Shown one piece after another: positions 31,691 to 43,630 of a stretch of 64,000 nucleotides of DNA. The stretch spans positions 2,108,001 to 2,172,000 of the forward strand of contig JAWKRT010000001.1 in the NCBI GenBank assembly GCA_041389495.1, read 5' to 3'. Numbering within the stretch: position 1 is the first letter of the stretch; the number at the start of each line of letters is the position of its first letter. Source of the DNA: Myxococcota bacterium (GTDB lineage: Bacteria; Myxococcota_A; UBA9160; UBA4427). The position numbers were made by a program, and so were the translations under genes. Below the pieces are notes generated by a model. That model did no database searches and was not told the origin of the DNA. It saw only the letters and a list, made by a program, of their open reading frames with translations.

Positions 31691-34200
31691 GGCGCGTCCT
31701 CCCGCAGCGGGTCGCGCGCGCCGTCGGGCGGAAGGATCTCGACGCTCGCATCGAGTCCGAGCCCGCCGCGCAGGAGCGCGCTCGCCGTCTGTGCGGCGTC
31801 GAGCGACGGGTAGGGGCCCACGCGCAGCTCGAAGACCAGCGCGCCGTTCGCCTCGCTCGTCACGAGCGCGGCGTCGTGGCCGGCATCGACGACGCGCGCG
31901 AGCGCGTCGGTCGCCGCGCCCTCGTCCGTGAAGACTCCCGCGCGCACGGCGTAGCGCTGCGAGGTCTGTGCGATGGAGAGGTTCCCGGCGGCGAGCCCCG
32001 TCGACCTCTCGAGCTCCTGCATGCGTTCGAGCGGGTAGCGCGTGCGGTGGCTGCGCACGGTGGCGAGCACGGGGTTCTGGCCGCGCGCCATCGCGAGGTC
32101 GATGCCGCTCTCCTCGGCGCGCGCGCGGTCGTCCTTCTCGAGCGCGAGCGGCGGGCCGGCCGCCTCGCCGAACTGCTCGCGCTTGCGGATCGTCGCGCGC
32201 TCGAGGTCCTCGCGCGAGCGGATGATGTGGGGCGTCAGGAAGACGAGCAGGTTCTGCTTCGTCTTCTGCGTCGACGTCGTCTTGAACGCCCAGCCGAGGA
32301 ACGGGATGTCGCCGAGGAAGGGGATCTTCGTCGTCTCGTCCTTGGTGTTGTCGCTCAGGAGCCCGCCGATCACGACCGTCTCGCCGTTCGAGACGACGAG
32401 CGTGTTCTCGATGCGCGTGTTGGTGAGGGCGGGGCCCGAGTCCTCGGTGAGCGCTGCGGATGCACTCAGTCCCGTGTTCACGTCCGAGAGCTCCTGGAAG
32501 AGCTTGAGGCGGAGCGTGTCGCCCTCGCTGATCTGCGGCGTGACGCGCAGCGTGACGCCGATGTCCTGGCGCTCGACGTTGACCGACGTCGACAGGTTGT
32601 TGCCGCCCGTCGCGCCCTCGAGCCGGCTCGTGACGATCGGGATGTTGTTGCCGATCCGGATCTCCGCCTCCTCGTTGTCGGACGTGAGGATGTGCGGGGC
32701 GGAGATGACGTTCGTCGTGCCGTCGCTCGCCGCGGCGTGGAGGATCGCCTGGATCTTCGTGTTGCCGGACGTGCCGACCGCGTTGACGGCGAGCGGGCCG
32801 CCGGTGACGGCGCCCGCCATTCCGTCGATGGCCCCCGCGGTCACGTCGTTCGTCACCTGCTTCAGGTCGACGTTCCATTTGTTGCTCATGGCCTCGACGA
32901 GCGCGTTGAGACCGAGCTCGAGGCCGTCGCTGACGTCGACCTCCATGATGAGCGCCTCGACGAGCACCTGCGGGCGCTGGACGTCGAGCTGCTCGATCAC
33001 CTTGACGAGCGTCTCGTAGCCCTCGCGGCTCGCCTGGATGACGAGCGAGTTCGTCCCCGGATCGGCCGTGACCGTGATGCCCTCCGCGAGCTCGGTCACG
33101 ACCGAGCGCAGCGCCGGGTTGCCCGCGCCCGGCGCGCCGGCCGCCCCGGTGGCGCCGGGCGTCGACGTGTTGCTCTGCCCGGAGAGCAGCGAGTTCAGGG
33201 TCTGCGCGAGCTCCTCGGCGTCGGCGTGGCGCAGGTAGTAGACGTGGATGGTGCCCGCCCCCGAGACGCGCACGTCGAGCTTCTCGACGAGCTCGCGGAC
33301 GTCCTGGATCTGCTGGCGCGGCGCGAGCACGATGAGCGAGTTCGTGCGCGTGTCGGGCAGGATGCGGACGCGGATGCCCGGCGCGAGCTGCGGGTTCGCC
33401 TGCTCCGCGCCGCGGTTCACCGCGCGGCGCGTCGATCGCCGCACGCTGCCGGCGACGGCGCTCACCTCGGCGCCGTAGATCTCGGAGATCTGGTCGCCGA
33501 GCGTCGTCGCGTCGGCGTACTCGATCGGGATGACCGCGAGCTCCTCGCGGTAGGACGAGATGTCGATCGACCCGAGGATGTCGAGCAGGCGGCGGATGTT
33601 CGACGACGAGTCGGTGAGGATCAGCGTGTTCGTCGGCGCGTAGGCGATCAGCGCGGCGTCCTTCGAGACGAGCGGCTTCAGCGTGTTCGAGATCTCGGTC
33701 GCGTCGATGTAGCGGAGCGGGATGAGGCGCGTGACGAAGTGGTCGCGGTTCGGGCTCGGCTCGCCCTCGCGCACCGTCTCGATGCTCGACTCCTTCACCT
33801 CGCGCACCGGAACGACCTTGATCACGCCGCCGGGCCCGGGCACGGTCGAGAAGCCCTTCACCTGCAGCACGGATTCGAAGACCGCGTAGGCCTGGTCGAC
33901 CGTGACCTGCGTCGGCGAGACGATCGTGACGCGGCCGCGGACGCGATCGTCGTAGATGAAGTTCTTGTTCGTGAGCTTGGCGATCGCCTCGATCACCGCG
34001 GCGAGCTCGACGTCGTCGAAGTCGAGCTGGACGAGCTTCGCCCCGTTGTCCTCGACCGTCTCGCGCGCGGGCGGCGTGCGCTGCGCGCCGGCCGAAGGCG
34101 CGATCGCGGCGAGCGCGAGCAACACTGCCGCGATCGCGAAGGCGAGGTGGGGACGCGCGCCGGCGAGCGCGCGAACATCGGTCTGGCGAGTGCGCATCAT
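31687..34200 (-). CDS. gspD: Type II secretion system secretin D with C-terminal SPOR-like domain
   Basis: This is the outer-membrane secretin. A cleavable signal peptide (to about S-A-G-A at 36) is followed by N-domains (A-K-L-V-Q-L-D-F-D-D-V-E-L, then L-I-P-L-R-Y-I-D-A-T-E and V-I-P-I-E-Y-A-D-A) and a Gly/Ala/Pro-rich linker. The secretin core (V-L-V-E-A-L-I-M-E-V, G-E-T-V-V-I-G-G-L, and the lip motif I-P-F-L-G-D-I-P-F-L-G) reaches about residue 650. The tail beyond that is unusual: residues about 749-823 look like a SPOR peptidoglycan-binding domain (R-Y-A-V-R-A-G-V-F and L-R-V-G-P-Y-P-S). The total of 837 residues exceeds typical GspD (650-700). The start is the first of two ATG codons overlapping gspC. 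Confidence 0.95.
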   Translation of the reverse strand: MMRTRQTDVRALAGARPHLAFAIAAVLLALAAIAPSAGAQRTPPARETVEDNGAKLVQLDFDDVELAAVIEAIAKLTNKNFIYDDRVRGRVTIVSPTQVTVDQAYAVFESVLQVKGFSTVPGPGGVIKVVPVREVKESSIETVREGEPSPNRDHFVTRLIPLRYIDATEISNTLKPLVSKDAALIAYAPTNTLILTDSSSNIRRLLDILGSIDISSYREELAVIPIEYADATTLGDQISEIYGAEVSAVAGSVRRSTRRAVNRGAEQANPQLAPGIRVRILPDTRTNSLIVLAPRQQIQDVRELVEKLDVRVSGAGTIHVYYLRHADAEELAQTLNSLLSGQSNTSTPGATGAAGAPGAGNPALRSVVTELAEGITVTADPGTNSLVIQASREGYETLVKVIEQLDVQRPQVLVEALIMEVDVSDGLELGLNALVEAMSNKWNVDLKQVTNDVTAGAIDGMAGAVTGGPLAVNAVGTSGNTKIQAILHAAASDGTTNVISAPHILTSDNEEAEIRIGNNIPIVTSRLEGATGGNNLSTSVNVERQDIGVTLRVTPQISEGDTLRLKLFQELSDVNTGLSASAALTEDSGPALTNTRIENTLVVSNGETVVIGGLLSDNTKDETTKIPFLGDIPFLGWAFKTTSTQKTKQNLLVFLTPHIIRSREDLERATIRKREQFGEAAGPPLALEKDDRARAEESGIDLAMARGQNPVLATVRSHRTRYPLERMQELERSTGLAAGNLSIAQTSQRYAVRAGVFTDEGAATDALARVVDAGHDAALVTSEANGALVFELRVGPYPSLDAAQTASALLRGGLGLDASVEILPPDGARDPLREDAP

Positions 34201-35114
34201 CCCTCGTCGTCGCCCGACAGCATTCCCTCGAGCTCGCTCGTCCCGACGTGGAGCGTGCTGCCGTCCTGCTTCACGATGTCGAACTCTTCGGCCTGCGTGA
34301 ACTCGGACAGCAGGCGCGAGCTGGCCTGGGGGCTGTCGATCGCGATCCCGTTGAGCGACGTGATGACGTCGCCGCTGCGGATGCCGATCTTGTCGTAGAG
34401 GCTGCCCGGCTTCACCTGGTTGAGCTGGACGCCCACCATCTTTCCCTCTTCCCACTTCGGGATGATCCGGGCCTGCGAGTACAGGGCCGCCGTCGTGCGC
34501 GCGCCGACCTCCTCCTGGAGCTCGGCGAGGCGTTCGGCCATCGAGTCGCTCGGGGGGGCGGCCTGCGCCCGGGTGCGTGCGGCCACGCGCCGGCCCCGGC
34601 GCTGCGGAGCGGCGGCCACCTTCGCGCCGTCGGGCTCGTCCTCCTTGAGGAGCAGCTTCTCGAGCTTGTCGGGGCCGCGCAGATACACGACGCCGCGGTC
34701 GATGCGATCGACCGTGTACGACGGGTGCGCGGCGATCGCGTCGCCGACGTAGACGACCTGGTGCTTGCGGGTGCCGAGGTCCTGGATCGCGGCGCTCGAG
34801 ACCGAGGCGTCCTCGCCCGCGACCGTGCCCAGCAGCTCGAGCGGGAGCTTCGTCTCGACGGCCTCGAGCGTCGCCGTGTCGGGGGTGGGGACGGCCTCTC
34901 CCGCGATCTGGGCGCCGAAGAGGTTGCGGGCGAGGATCACCTGCGTGTCCGCCCGGGAGACGTCGCCCGCGACGGGAAGGGCTCGCCCGACGGTGGCTTC
35001 GGCGCGCTCGGGCAGGAGGACCTCCGCGAGGATCGCGACGGCGATGCGAGCCGCCAGGAAGCAGCCGAGCGTGAAGAGAGCCGCGTTCGCGGCTCGGATG
35101 GCCCATCGGCGCAT
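34197..35114 (-). CDS. gspC: Type II secretion system protein C
   Basis: GspC bridges the inner-membrane platform to the secretin. It has a short cytoplasmic N-terminus, a membrane helix (about 8-35), a homology-region domain (L-A-R-N-L-F-G-A-Q, then L-E-L-L-G-T-V-A-G-E-D) and a C-terminal PDZ domain (V-Q-L-N-Q-V-K-P-G-S-L-Y-D-K-I-G-I-R-S-G-D). A Lys/Arg/Ala-rich linker lies at about 160-200. It is the first gene of the gsp operon; the ATG at 35114 is followed by R-R-W-A-I-R. Its TGA falls inside the two ATGs of gspD. Confidence 0.94.
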   Translation of the reverse strand: MRRWAIRAANAALFTLGCFLAARIAVAILAEVLLPERAEATVGRALPVAGDVSRADTQVILARNLFGAQIAGEAVPTPDTATLEAVETKLPLELLGTVAGEDASVSSAAIQDLGTRKHQVVYVGDAIAAHPSYTVDRIDRGVVYLRGPDKLEKLLLKEDEPDGAKVAAAPQRRGRRVAARTRAQAAPPSDSMAERLAELQEEVGARTTAALYSQARIIPKWEEGKMVGVQLNQVKPGSLYDKIGIRSGDVITSLNGIAIDSPQASSRLLSEFTQAEEFDIVKQDGSTLHVGTSELEGMLSGDDEG

Positions 35115-35633
35115 CGCCCGTCCCTCTACCGACCGAGACCCGGCGACGCCCCACCGAGACCCGCGGACTCCCGCGGCCGCCGAGGCCCCCTCGGCGCGCC
35201 GGACCCTCGGCTCGGCTCGCCGCTTCGCGCCGCGCGGTGCGACCCGGGGCGACGGGGGGCCGCACTATACCCCGCGCGTCGGCGCGATCCAAGCAAAGCG
35301 TCGCGATTCCGAAGGGTTAGTCGCCGAGCCACGAGTCCCTTGCGGCGGAGCCTATCGGCGAACGCCGACTCGGGCTTGTGGACCCCGTCACACGCGCGCG
35401 CGTTCCGGCGCGTCCGCCCGCGCGACCGGCCCGCGCGCGGCCGCGGATCGTCGACGCGCGTTCGCGCGAGTTCGCGCGTCGGCGTTGACAGCGCGGAGCA
35501 TGGCGCGAGGGTTGCGCCGCTTTTCGGCCCGGACCTCATCGGACAGGGACGTTCGGCGTGAACCCGGTGCCGCGCGAGAGGCGCGGCATCCACAGGATCG
35601 GGCGCGACGCGGCGCCACGAGGAGACGCGACAG
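35115..35633. other. Divergent intergenic region between gspC and dnaK
   Basis: These 519 bases separate two diverging operons and must hold both promoters. A TTGACA at 35485-35490 on the plus strand is the clearest signal. No CIRCE (TTAGCACTC-type) inverted repeat is seen. The part nearest gspC (35115-35300) is Arg/Pro-codon-like GC-rich DNA with no recognisable box. Open frames crossing it in both directions have no recognisable protein content. Confidence 0.5.
35485..35513 (+). promoter_or_regulatory. Candidate sigma-70-type promoter for dnaK
   Basis: A perfect TTGACA at 35485-35490 is followed at 17 bases by AGGGTT (35508-35513), a poor -10. The predicted leader would be about 115 bases. 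A heat-shock sigma-32-type arrangement (CTTGAA with CCCCAT) is not evident. The -35 is convincing by itself because exact TTGACA is rare in this DNA; the rest is weak. Confidence 0.35.
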
Positions 35634-37544
35634 ATGGCAGCGAGCGGCAAGGTGATCGGGATCGACCTCGGCACGACGAACTCGGTCGTCGCCGTGGTCG
35701 AGGGCGGCCAGCCCACCGTGATCGCGAACGAGGAGGGCGGCCGCACGACGCCGTCCGTCGTGGGCTTCACCGACGACGGCGAGCGCCTCGTCGGCGCGAT
35801 CGCGAAGCGACAGGCCGTCACCAACCCCACGCGCACCGTCTACTCCATCAAGCGGTTCATGGGGCGGCGTCTCGACGAAGTTCCCGAGGAGACGCGGCTC
35901 GTTCCCTATCAGGTGATCGACAAGAACGGCGCCGCCGCGGTGCAGGTCGACGGGAAGACGTACACGCCCCCCGAGATCTCCGCGATGGTGCTCGCCAAGC
36001 TCAAGGCGGCCGCGGAGGCGTACCTGGGCACCGAGGTCACCGCGGCGGTCATCACCGTTCCCGCCTACTTCAACGACGCGCAGCGCCAGGCCACGAAGGA
36101 CGCCGGCAAGATCGCCGGCCTCGACGTCAAGCGGATCATCAACGAGCCGACGGCCGCCGCGCTCGCGTACGGGCTCGACAAGGAGAAGGACGAGAAGATC
36201 GCCGTGTACGACTTCGGCGGCGGCACGTTCGACATCTCGATCCTCGAGGTCGGGGAGAACGTCGTCGAGGTGAAGGCGACCAACGGCGACACGCACCTCG
36301 GCGGCGACAACGTCGACCAGCGCGTCATCGAGTACCTCGCTGCGGAGTTCAAGAAGGACCAGGGCATCGACCTCACGAAGGATCCGATGGCCATGCAGCG
36401 ACTTCGCGAGGCCGCGGAGAAGGCGAAGATCGAGCTCTCGTCCGCGACGACGACCGACATCAACCTGCCGTACATCACGGCGGACCAGTCCGGCCCGAAG
36501 CACCTGACGCTGAAGCTCTCGCGCTCGAAGTTCGAGCAGCTGATCGAGGACCTCGTCGATCGCACGCTCGCTCCGTGCCGCAGCGCGCTCGCGGACGCGG
36601 GCCTCCAGCCGTCGCAGATCGACGAGGTCGTGCTCGTCGGCGGCTCGACGCGCATCCCGCTCGTGCAGAAGAAGGTCGCCGAGCTCTTCGGGAAGGAGCC
36701 GAACCGCACGGTGAACCCGGACGAGGTGGTGGCGATCGGCGCGGCCGTGCAGGGCGGCGTGCTCGCCGGCGACGTCAAGGACGTGCTGCTGCTCGACGTC
36801 ACGCCGCTGTCGCTCGGCATCGAGACGCTCGGCGGCGTGATGACGAAGCTCATCGATCGCAACACGACCATCCCGACGCGCGCCAACCAGGTGTTCTCGA
36901 CCGCCGCCGACAACCAGCCGCAGGTCGAGATCCGCGTGCTCCAGGGCGAGCGCGAGATGGCGAACGACAACCGCGAGATCGGCCGCTTCATCCTGGACGG
37001 GATCCCGCCCGCGCCGCGCGGCCTGCCGCAGATCGAGGTGACGTTCGACATCGATGCGAACGGCATCCTGTCGGTGGGGGCGAAGGACAAGGCCTCGGGC
37101 AAGGAGCAGTCGATCCGCATCGAGAACACGGGCGGGCTCTCGAAGGACGAGATCGACCGCATGGTCGACGACGCGAAGTCGCACGCGAGCGCCGACAAGG
37201 AGCGGCGGCAGTCGATCGACAAGCGCAACGAGCTCGACTCGCTCGTCTACCAGGCGGAGAAGCAGCTGCGCGAGAGCGGCGACAAGCTCGAGGCCGGCGA
37301 CAAGGCCGCGGTCGAGCAGGCGATCGCCGACGCCAAGGGCAAGCTCGAGTCGACGAGCGTCGCGGAGCTCGAGGCGGCGACGCAGGCGCTGACGGCCGCG
37401 CTCCACAAGGTGGCCGAGCAGCTCTACAAGCAGCCTTCCGGCGACGCCGGCGCGCCCGGCGCCGCACCCGGCGGTGCGTCCGCGGGCGGGCCGAACGACG
37501 ACGTGATCGACGCCGACTACACCGAGGAGAAGGGCGATTCCTGA
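35634..37544 (+). CDS. dnaK: Molecular chaperone DnaK (Hsp70)
   Basis: This is an ATP-dependent chaperone that binds extended hydrophobic peptides with DnaJ and GrpE. The 636-residue protein starts with I-G-I-D-L-G-T-T-N-S-V-V-A-V. It has the other Hsp70 signatures I-A-V-Y-D-F-G-G-G-T-F-D-I-S and V-L-V-G-G-S-T-R-I-P, the linker D-V-L-L-L-D-V-T-P-L-S-L-G-I-E-T, and a C-terminal lid ending in a Gly/Ala linker and D-D-V-I-D-A-D-Y. The ATG at 35634 has a GAGGAG site upstream. grpE and dnaJ are not adjacent. Hsp20 and lon follow directly, forming a protein-quality cluster. Confidence 0.98.
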   Translation: MAASGKVIGIDLGTTNSVVAVVEGGQPTVIANEEGGRTTPSVVGFTDDGERLVGAIAKRQAVTNPTRTVYSIKRFMGRRLDEVPEETRLVPYQVIDKNGAAAVQVDGKTYTPPEISAMVLAKLKAAAEAYLGTEVTAAVITVPAYFNDAQRQATKDAGKIAGLDVKRIINEPTAAALAYGLDKEKDEKIAVYDFGGGTFDISILEVGENVVEVKATNGDTHLGGDNVDQRVIEYLAAEFKKDQGIDLTKDPMAMQRLREAAEKAKIELSSATTTDINLPYITADQSGPKHLTLKLSRSKFEQLIEDLVDRTLAPCRSALADAGLQPSQIDEVVLVGGSTRIPLVQKKVAELFGKEPNRTVNPDEVVAIGAAVQGGVLAGDVKDVLLLDVTPLSLGIETLGGVMTKLIDRNTTIPTRANQVFSTAADNQPQVEIRVLQGEREMANDNREIGRFILDGIPPAPRGLPQIEVTFDIDANGILSVGAKDKASGKEQSIRIENTGGLSKDEIDRMVDDAKSHASADKERRQSIDKRNELDSLVYQAEKQLRESGDKLEAGDKAAVEQAIADAKGKLESTSVAELEAATQALTAALHKVAEQLYKQPSGDAGAPGAAPGGASAGGPNDDVIDADYTEEKGDS

Positions 37545-37952
37545 TCCGTTCCGCCGCGGCTCGCTGTCGGAGCTCTTCGGCGAGGTCGAGGAGCGGCTGC
37601 GGGGCGATCGCTTCCAGCCCGCGATCGACGTCGTCGAGACCGCCGACGCCCTCGTCGTGCGCGCCGAGCTCCCGGGGCTCGAGAGCGACGACCTGAGCGT
37701 GCGGATCGACGGCGACCTGCTGCACATCCGCGGCGTGCGCACGGTTCCGCGCGAGGAGGGCGTCGTCCGACTCCACCGCATGGAGATCGCGTTCGGCCCG
37801 TTCGAGCGCGCGGTGCGCGTGCACGTCGCCTTCGAGCGCGAGCGCGTGACCGCCCACCTCGAGGACGGCTTCCTGCGCGTCGTGCTCCCGAAGAAGAAGC
37901 CGGTGCGGCGCACGGTCGAGATCGAGCGCGCGAGCGACGGCGAGGAGGGCCG

Positions 37953-37956
<4 letters not shown>
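37537..37956 (+). CDS. Small heat-shock protein (Hsp20/alpha-crystallin), apparent ATT start
   Basis: The alpha-crystallin core is clear: F-Q-P-A-I-D-V-V-E-T-A-D-A-L-V-V-R-A-E-L-P-G-L and later F-L-R-V-V-L-P-K-K, with an L-P-K-K beta-9 region. The N-terminal arm I-P-D-P-F-R-R-G-S-L-S-E-L-F-G-E-V fits the usual D-P-F-R-x-L arm. No ATG, GTG or TTG precedes the core in this frame after the TGA at 37504. The first GTG (37657) would cut into the domain. An ATT at 37537 is preceded by AGGAG at seven bases and overlaps the dnaK stop, so I propose it initiates at ATT; CTG at 37564 is a fallback. The stop overlaps lon (GTGA). Confidence 0.8.
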
Positions 37957-40421
<2,465 letters not shown>

Positions 40422-41213
40422 TCGCGGCGCGCGGCTCGGCGCGTCGCTCGTGCTGATGGCGTCGTTCGGCTGCGTCGGCCTCGGCACGCACAACGAAGTG
40501 GTCACGGAGCGCGACCGGCTCGCCGAGCGCGTGCGGCTGCTCGAGGCGTCGAACGACGCCCTCTCCGCCGAGCGCGTCGCGCTGGCCGACCAGCTCGAGG
40601 ACCTGCGCATCGAGCGCGAGCAGCTCGAGGTCGACGTCGCCGACCTGCGCCAGCAGAGGGAGAGCCTGTCGACGAACCTCTCCGCGCGCGAGGCGGAGCT
40701 GGCGAAGCAGAACCAGGAGGTGGAGCGCCTGCGCGGCACCTACGAGGCGCTCGTGAGCGACCTCGAGAAGGAGCTCGCGGCCGGCCAGATCCAGATCCGC
40801 CAGCTCGCCGAGGGCCTCGAGGTGAACGTCGCCGAGGACATCCTCTTCCCGTCGGGCTCGGCCGCGCTCTCGACGGGCGGGCGCACCGTCCTGCGGAAGG
40901 TGGCCACCGAGCTCGCGAAGCTGCCGCACGAGATCGAGGTCGACGGGCACACCGACGACGTGCCGATCCGCGGCACGCTCGCGGCGCGCTACCCGTCGAA
41001 CTGGGAGCTCGCGAGTGCGCGCGCGTCGAGCGTCGTGCGCCTCTTCCAGGAGGCGGGCATCGCGGGCACGCGGCTGATCGCGGTCTCGCATGCGGAGTTC
41101 AAGCCCGTCGCGCCGAACGACTCCCCCGCCAACCGCGCGCTCAACCGGCGCATCGAGATCCGCCTCCGTCCGCAGGGGCGGGCGCAGGGCTCCGCGGAAC
41201 CGACCGCCGCGGA

Positions 41214-42515
41214 GTGACGGCGCGCGCGCGGCTGCGCGAGCTGTTCGCGTGCGCCCTCGCGGCCGCGAGCGCGGACGCGGCCGTCGATCGCGCACTCGAG
41301 GGAGGCGAAGGCGATCTCGCGCTCCTCGGCGAGCGCGTCGCGCCCGGGCGCTCGCTGCACGTGCTCGCGATCGGCAAGGCGGCGTGCGCGATGGCGCACC
41401 GCTTCGAGACCCGCGCCGGCGCCCGCATCGCGCGCGGCCTCGCCATCACGAAGGACGGCCACGCGCGCGCGCTCGCGCACTTCCGCGTCCTGCTCGCGGC
41501 CCATCCCGTCCCCGACGCGCGCTCGGTGAGCGCGGCGGACGCCGCGCTCGGGTTCGCGGCCGGCGTCCCGCCGCGGGACACGCTCGTCGTGCTGCTCTCG
41601 GGGGGCGCGAGCGCGCTCGTCGGCGCGCCGTGCGAGGGCGTCGGCCTCGACGCGCTGGCCGCGACGAACGCGGCCCTGCTCGCGAGCGGCGCCGCGATCG
41701 ACGAGACGAACTGCGTGCGCAAGCACCTCGGGCGCATCGGCGGCGGGCGCCTCGCCGCCGCGTCGGCCGCGCACCGGCTGGCCCTCGTCGCGATCTCCGA
41801 CGTCCCGGGCGACCGCCTCGACGTGATCGGGTCGGGCCCGTGCACCGCGGACCCGTCCACGTTCGCCGATGCGCTCGCCGTGCTCGCGCGGCGCGGACTG
41901 CGCGAGCGCGTGCCGTCCGAGGTCGTGCGCGCGCTCGAGGCCGGCGCGCGGGGCGAGCGCGACGAGACCCTCGACGCGACCGACGCCGCGCTCGCGCGCG
42001 TGCGCGCGCGCATCACCGCGCGCAACGCGGACGCGCGGGCGGCCGTGGTCGCGGCCGCGGCGCGCGCGGGTCTCCCGGCCGTCGACGCGGGGGAGACGCT
42101 CGCGGGCGAGGCGCGCGAGGCCGGCGCGGGCATCGTCGAACGGGCGCGCGAGGCGCTCGGTGGGCGCGCGGGCGTCGCGGTGTTCGGCGGCGAGACGACC
42201 GTCACCGTGCGCGGCGACGGCCGCGGCGGCCGCAATCAGGAGCTCGCGCTCGCGGCCGCGCTCGCGGGCGCGGGACGCGCGGGCTGGGTGCTCCTCGCGG
42301 CGGGCACGGACGGCGGCGACGGGACGAGCGACGCCGCGGGTGCGTTCGCCGACGGGGAGACGCTCGCGCGCGGCGCGCGCGCCGGCGTCGATGCCGAGGC
42401 GTCGCTCGCGCGCAACGACGCGCACCGGTTCTTCGCGCGCGAGGGCGGGGCGCTGCGCACCGGCCCGACGGGCACGAACGTGATGGATCTCGCGATCGTC
42501 GCGTTCGAGGAGTGA
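41214..42515 (+). CDS. gckA: Glycerate kinase (GckA/MOFRL type)
   Basis: This is a type 2 glycerate kinase phosphorylating D-glycerate, used in serine-cycle, tartrate or glyoxylate metabolism. The 433-residue protein matches the family along its length: A-I-G-K-A-A-C-A-M-A-H, H-P-V-P-D-A-R-S, L-L-S-G-G-A-S-A-L, R-K-H-L-G-R-I-G-G-G-R-L, S-D-V-P-G-D, and the MOFRL C-terminal domain G-G-R-N-Q-E-L-A-L, A-A-G-T-D-G-G-D-G, and G-P-T-G-T-N-V-M-D-L. The GTG at 41214 overlaps the OmpA-like gene stop. It ends in a strong terminator region shared with the converging aldolase gene. Confidence 0.95.
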   Translation: MTARARLRELFACALAAASADAAVDRALEGGEGDLALLGERVAPGRSLHVLAIGKAACAMAHRFETRAGARIARGLAITKDGHARALAHFRVLLAAHPVPDARSVSAADAALGFAAGVPPRDTLVVLLSGGASALVGAPCEGVGLDALAATNAALLASGAAIDETNCVRKHLGRIGGGRLAAASAAHRLALVAISDVPGDRLDVIGSGPCTADPSTFADALAVLARRGLRERVPSEVVRALEAGARGERDETLDATDAALARVRARITARNADARAAVVAAAARAGLPAVDAGETLAGEAREAGAGIVERAREALGGRAGVAVFGGETTVTVRGDGRGGRNQELALAAALAGAGRAGWVLLAAGTDGGDGTSDAAGAFADGETLARGARAGVDAEASLARNDAHRFFAREGGALRTGPTGTNVMDLAIVAFEE

Positions 42516-42534
42516 GGCGTGCGCCCGACGAAGG

Positions 42535-42564
42535 AGCGGGGATGGCCGTCCGGCCATCCCCGCT
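42535..42564. terminator. Bidirectional terminator hairpin between gckA and fba
   Basis: The sequence has 14-base inverted arms, AGCGGGGATGGCCG and its complement, with a two-base centre. It lies about 20 bases past the gckA stop and 38 bases past the aldolase stop on the other strand. The convergent orientation and perfect symmetry suit a shared terminator; T-runs are absent, as usual in this genome. Confidence 0.65.
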
Positions 42565-42601
42565 CGTCCGATCCGATGCGCGACCCGGAGCGCGGGCCTC
42601 G

Positions 42602-43630
42602 CTAGGCGGCCTTCTCCATCGCGTCGGTGTACGCGCCCGTGCGCGCCGCGCTGTTGCACTTCGCGCGGTGGTAGTAGGCGCGCTGGCCGGCCGCGACGTT
42701 CTCCTGCTTGCCGCCCCACGCCTTGAGCGCCGGCGCCTGCAGCGCGCGCCCGTACGAGAACGAGAGCTCCCACGCGTGCGGCCCGAGGCGGTTCATCGCC
42801 GACAGGTGCGCGCTCGCGAGCTCGTCGCTCTGGCCGCCGGAGAGGAACACGCAGCCCGCCACCGCGGACGGCACGACGCGGCGGAAGCACGCGACCGTCT
42901 GCTCGGCCACCTGCTCGACGCTGGCCTGCGTCGGGCACTTCTTGCCGGCGAGCACCATGTTCGGCTTCAGGATGATCTGCTCGAGCGGGACGCGCTGGCG
43001 GTGGAGCTCGTAGAACACCTTCGCGAGCGCGCGCTCGGTGACGTCGCGGCAGACCTCGATCGAGTGCGCGCCGTCCATCAGCACCTCGGGCTCGACGATC
43101 GGGACGAGGCCGCCCTCGACGCAGATCGCCGCATAGCGCGCGAGCGCGTGCGCGTTCACGTCGAGGCAGTACTCGCTCGGGAGGTCGCGCTCGACGTCGA
43201 TGTCGATCACGGCGCGCCACTTCGCGAACTTCGCGCCGAGCCCGACGTACTCGGCCACGCGGCCGCGCAGCCCGTCGAGGCCCTCGGTCACCTTCTCGCC
43301 GGGCGCGCCCGCGAGATCCTTGGCGCCCGCGTCGACCTTGATGCCGGGAAGGATGCCCTTCGACTCGAGGAGCTTCGCGAACGGCGTGCCGTCCGACGCG
43401 CTCTGGCGGAGCGTCTCGTCGAACAGGATCACGCCGCTGATGAACTCCTCGGCGCCCTTCGTCGTGAACAGCATCTCGCGATAGGCGCGGCGGTTGTCCT
43501 CGGTCGACTCGACGCCGATGCCGTCGAACCGCTTCTTGATCGTCGGCGAGCTCTCGTCGGCGGCGAGGATGCCCTTGCCGGGCGCCACCATGGCCCGCGC
43601 GACCGCTTCCAGCTGGGCGGCCTTGCTCAT
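42602..43630 (-). CDS. fba: Class I fructose-bisphosphate aldolase
   Basis: This enzyme cleaves fructose-1,6-bisphosphate by Schiff-base chemistry. The 342-residue protein carries class I landmarks: G-K-G-I-L-A-A-D-E-S, the Schiff-base Lys in I-L-K-P-N-M-V, E-P-E-V-L, and F-L-S-G-G-Q-S. The C-terminal K-C-N-S-A-A-R-T-G-A-Y is typical of animal/plant-like class I enzymes. The ATG at 43630 is preceded by AAGGAGA at a normal distance. It lies in its own unit, convergent with glycerate kinase. No class II gene is in the window. Confidence 0.97.
   Translation of the reverse strand: MSKAAQLEAVARAMVAPGKGILAADESSPTIKKRFDGIGVESTEDNRRAYREMLFTTKGAEEFISGVILFDETLRQSASDGTPFAKLLESKGILPGIKVDAGAKDLAGAPGEKVTEGLDGLRGRVAEYVGLGAKFAKWRAVIDIDVERDLPSEYCLDVNAHALARYAAICVEGGLVPIVEPEVLMDGAHSIEVCRDVTERALAKVFYELHRQRVPLEQIILKPNMVLAGKKCPTQASVEQVAEQTVACFRRVVPSAVAGCVFLSGGQSDELASAHLSAMNRLGPHAWELSFSYGRALQAPALKAWGGKQENVAAGQRAYYHRAKCNSAARTGAYTDAMEKAA

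Noticed and set aside
35115..35633. CIRCE or sigma-32 control of dnaK
   Set aside because: No inverted repeat of the CIRCE type and no CTTGAA/CCCCAT pair was found.
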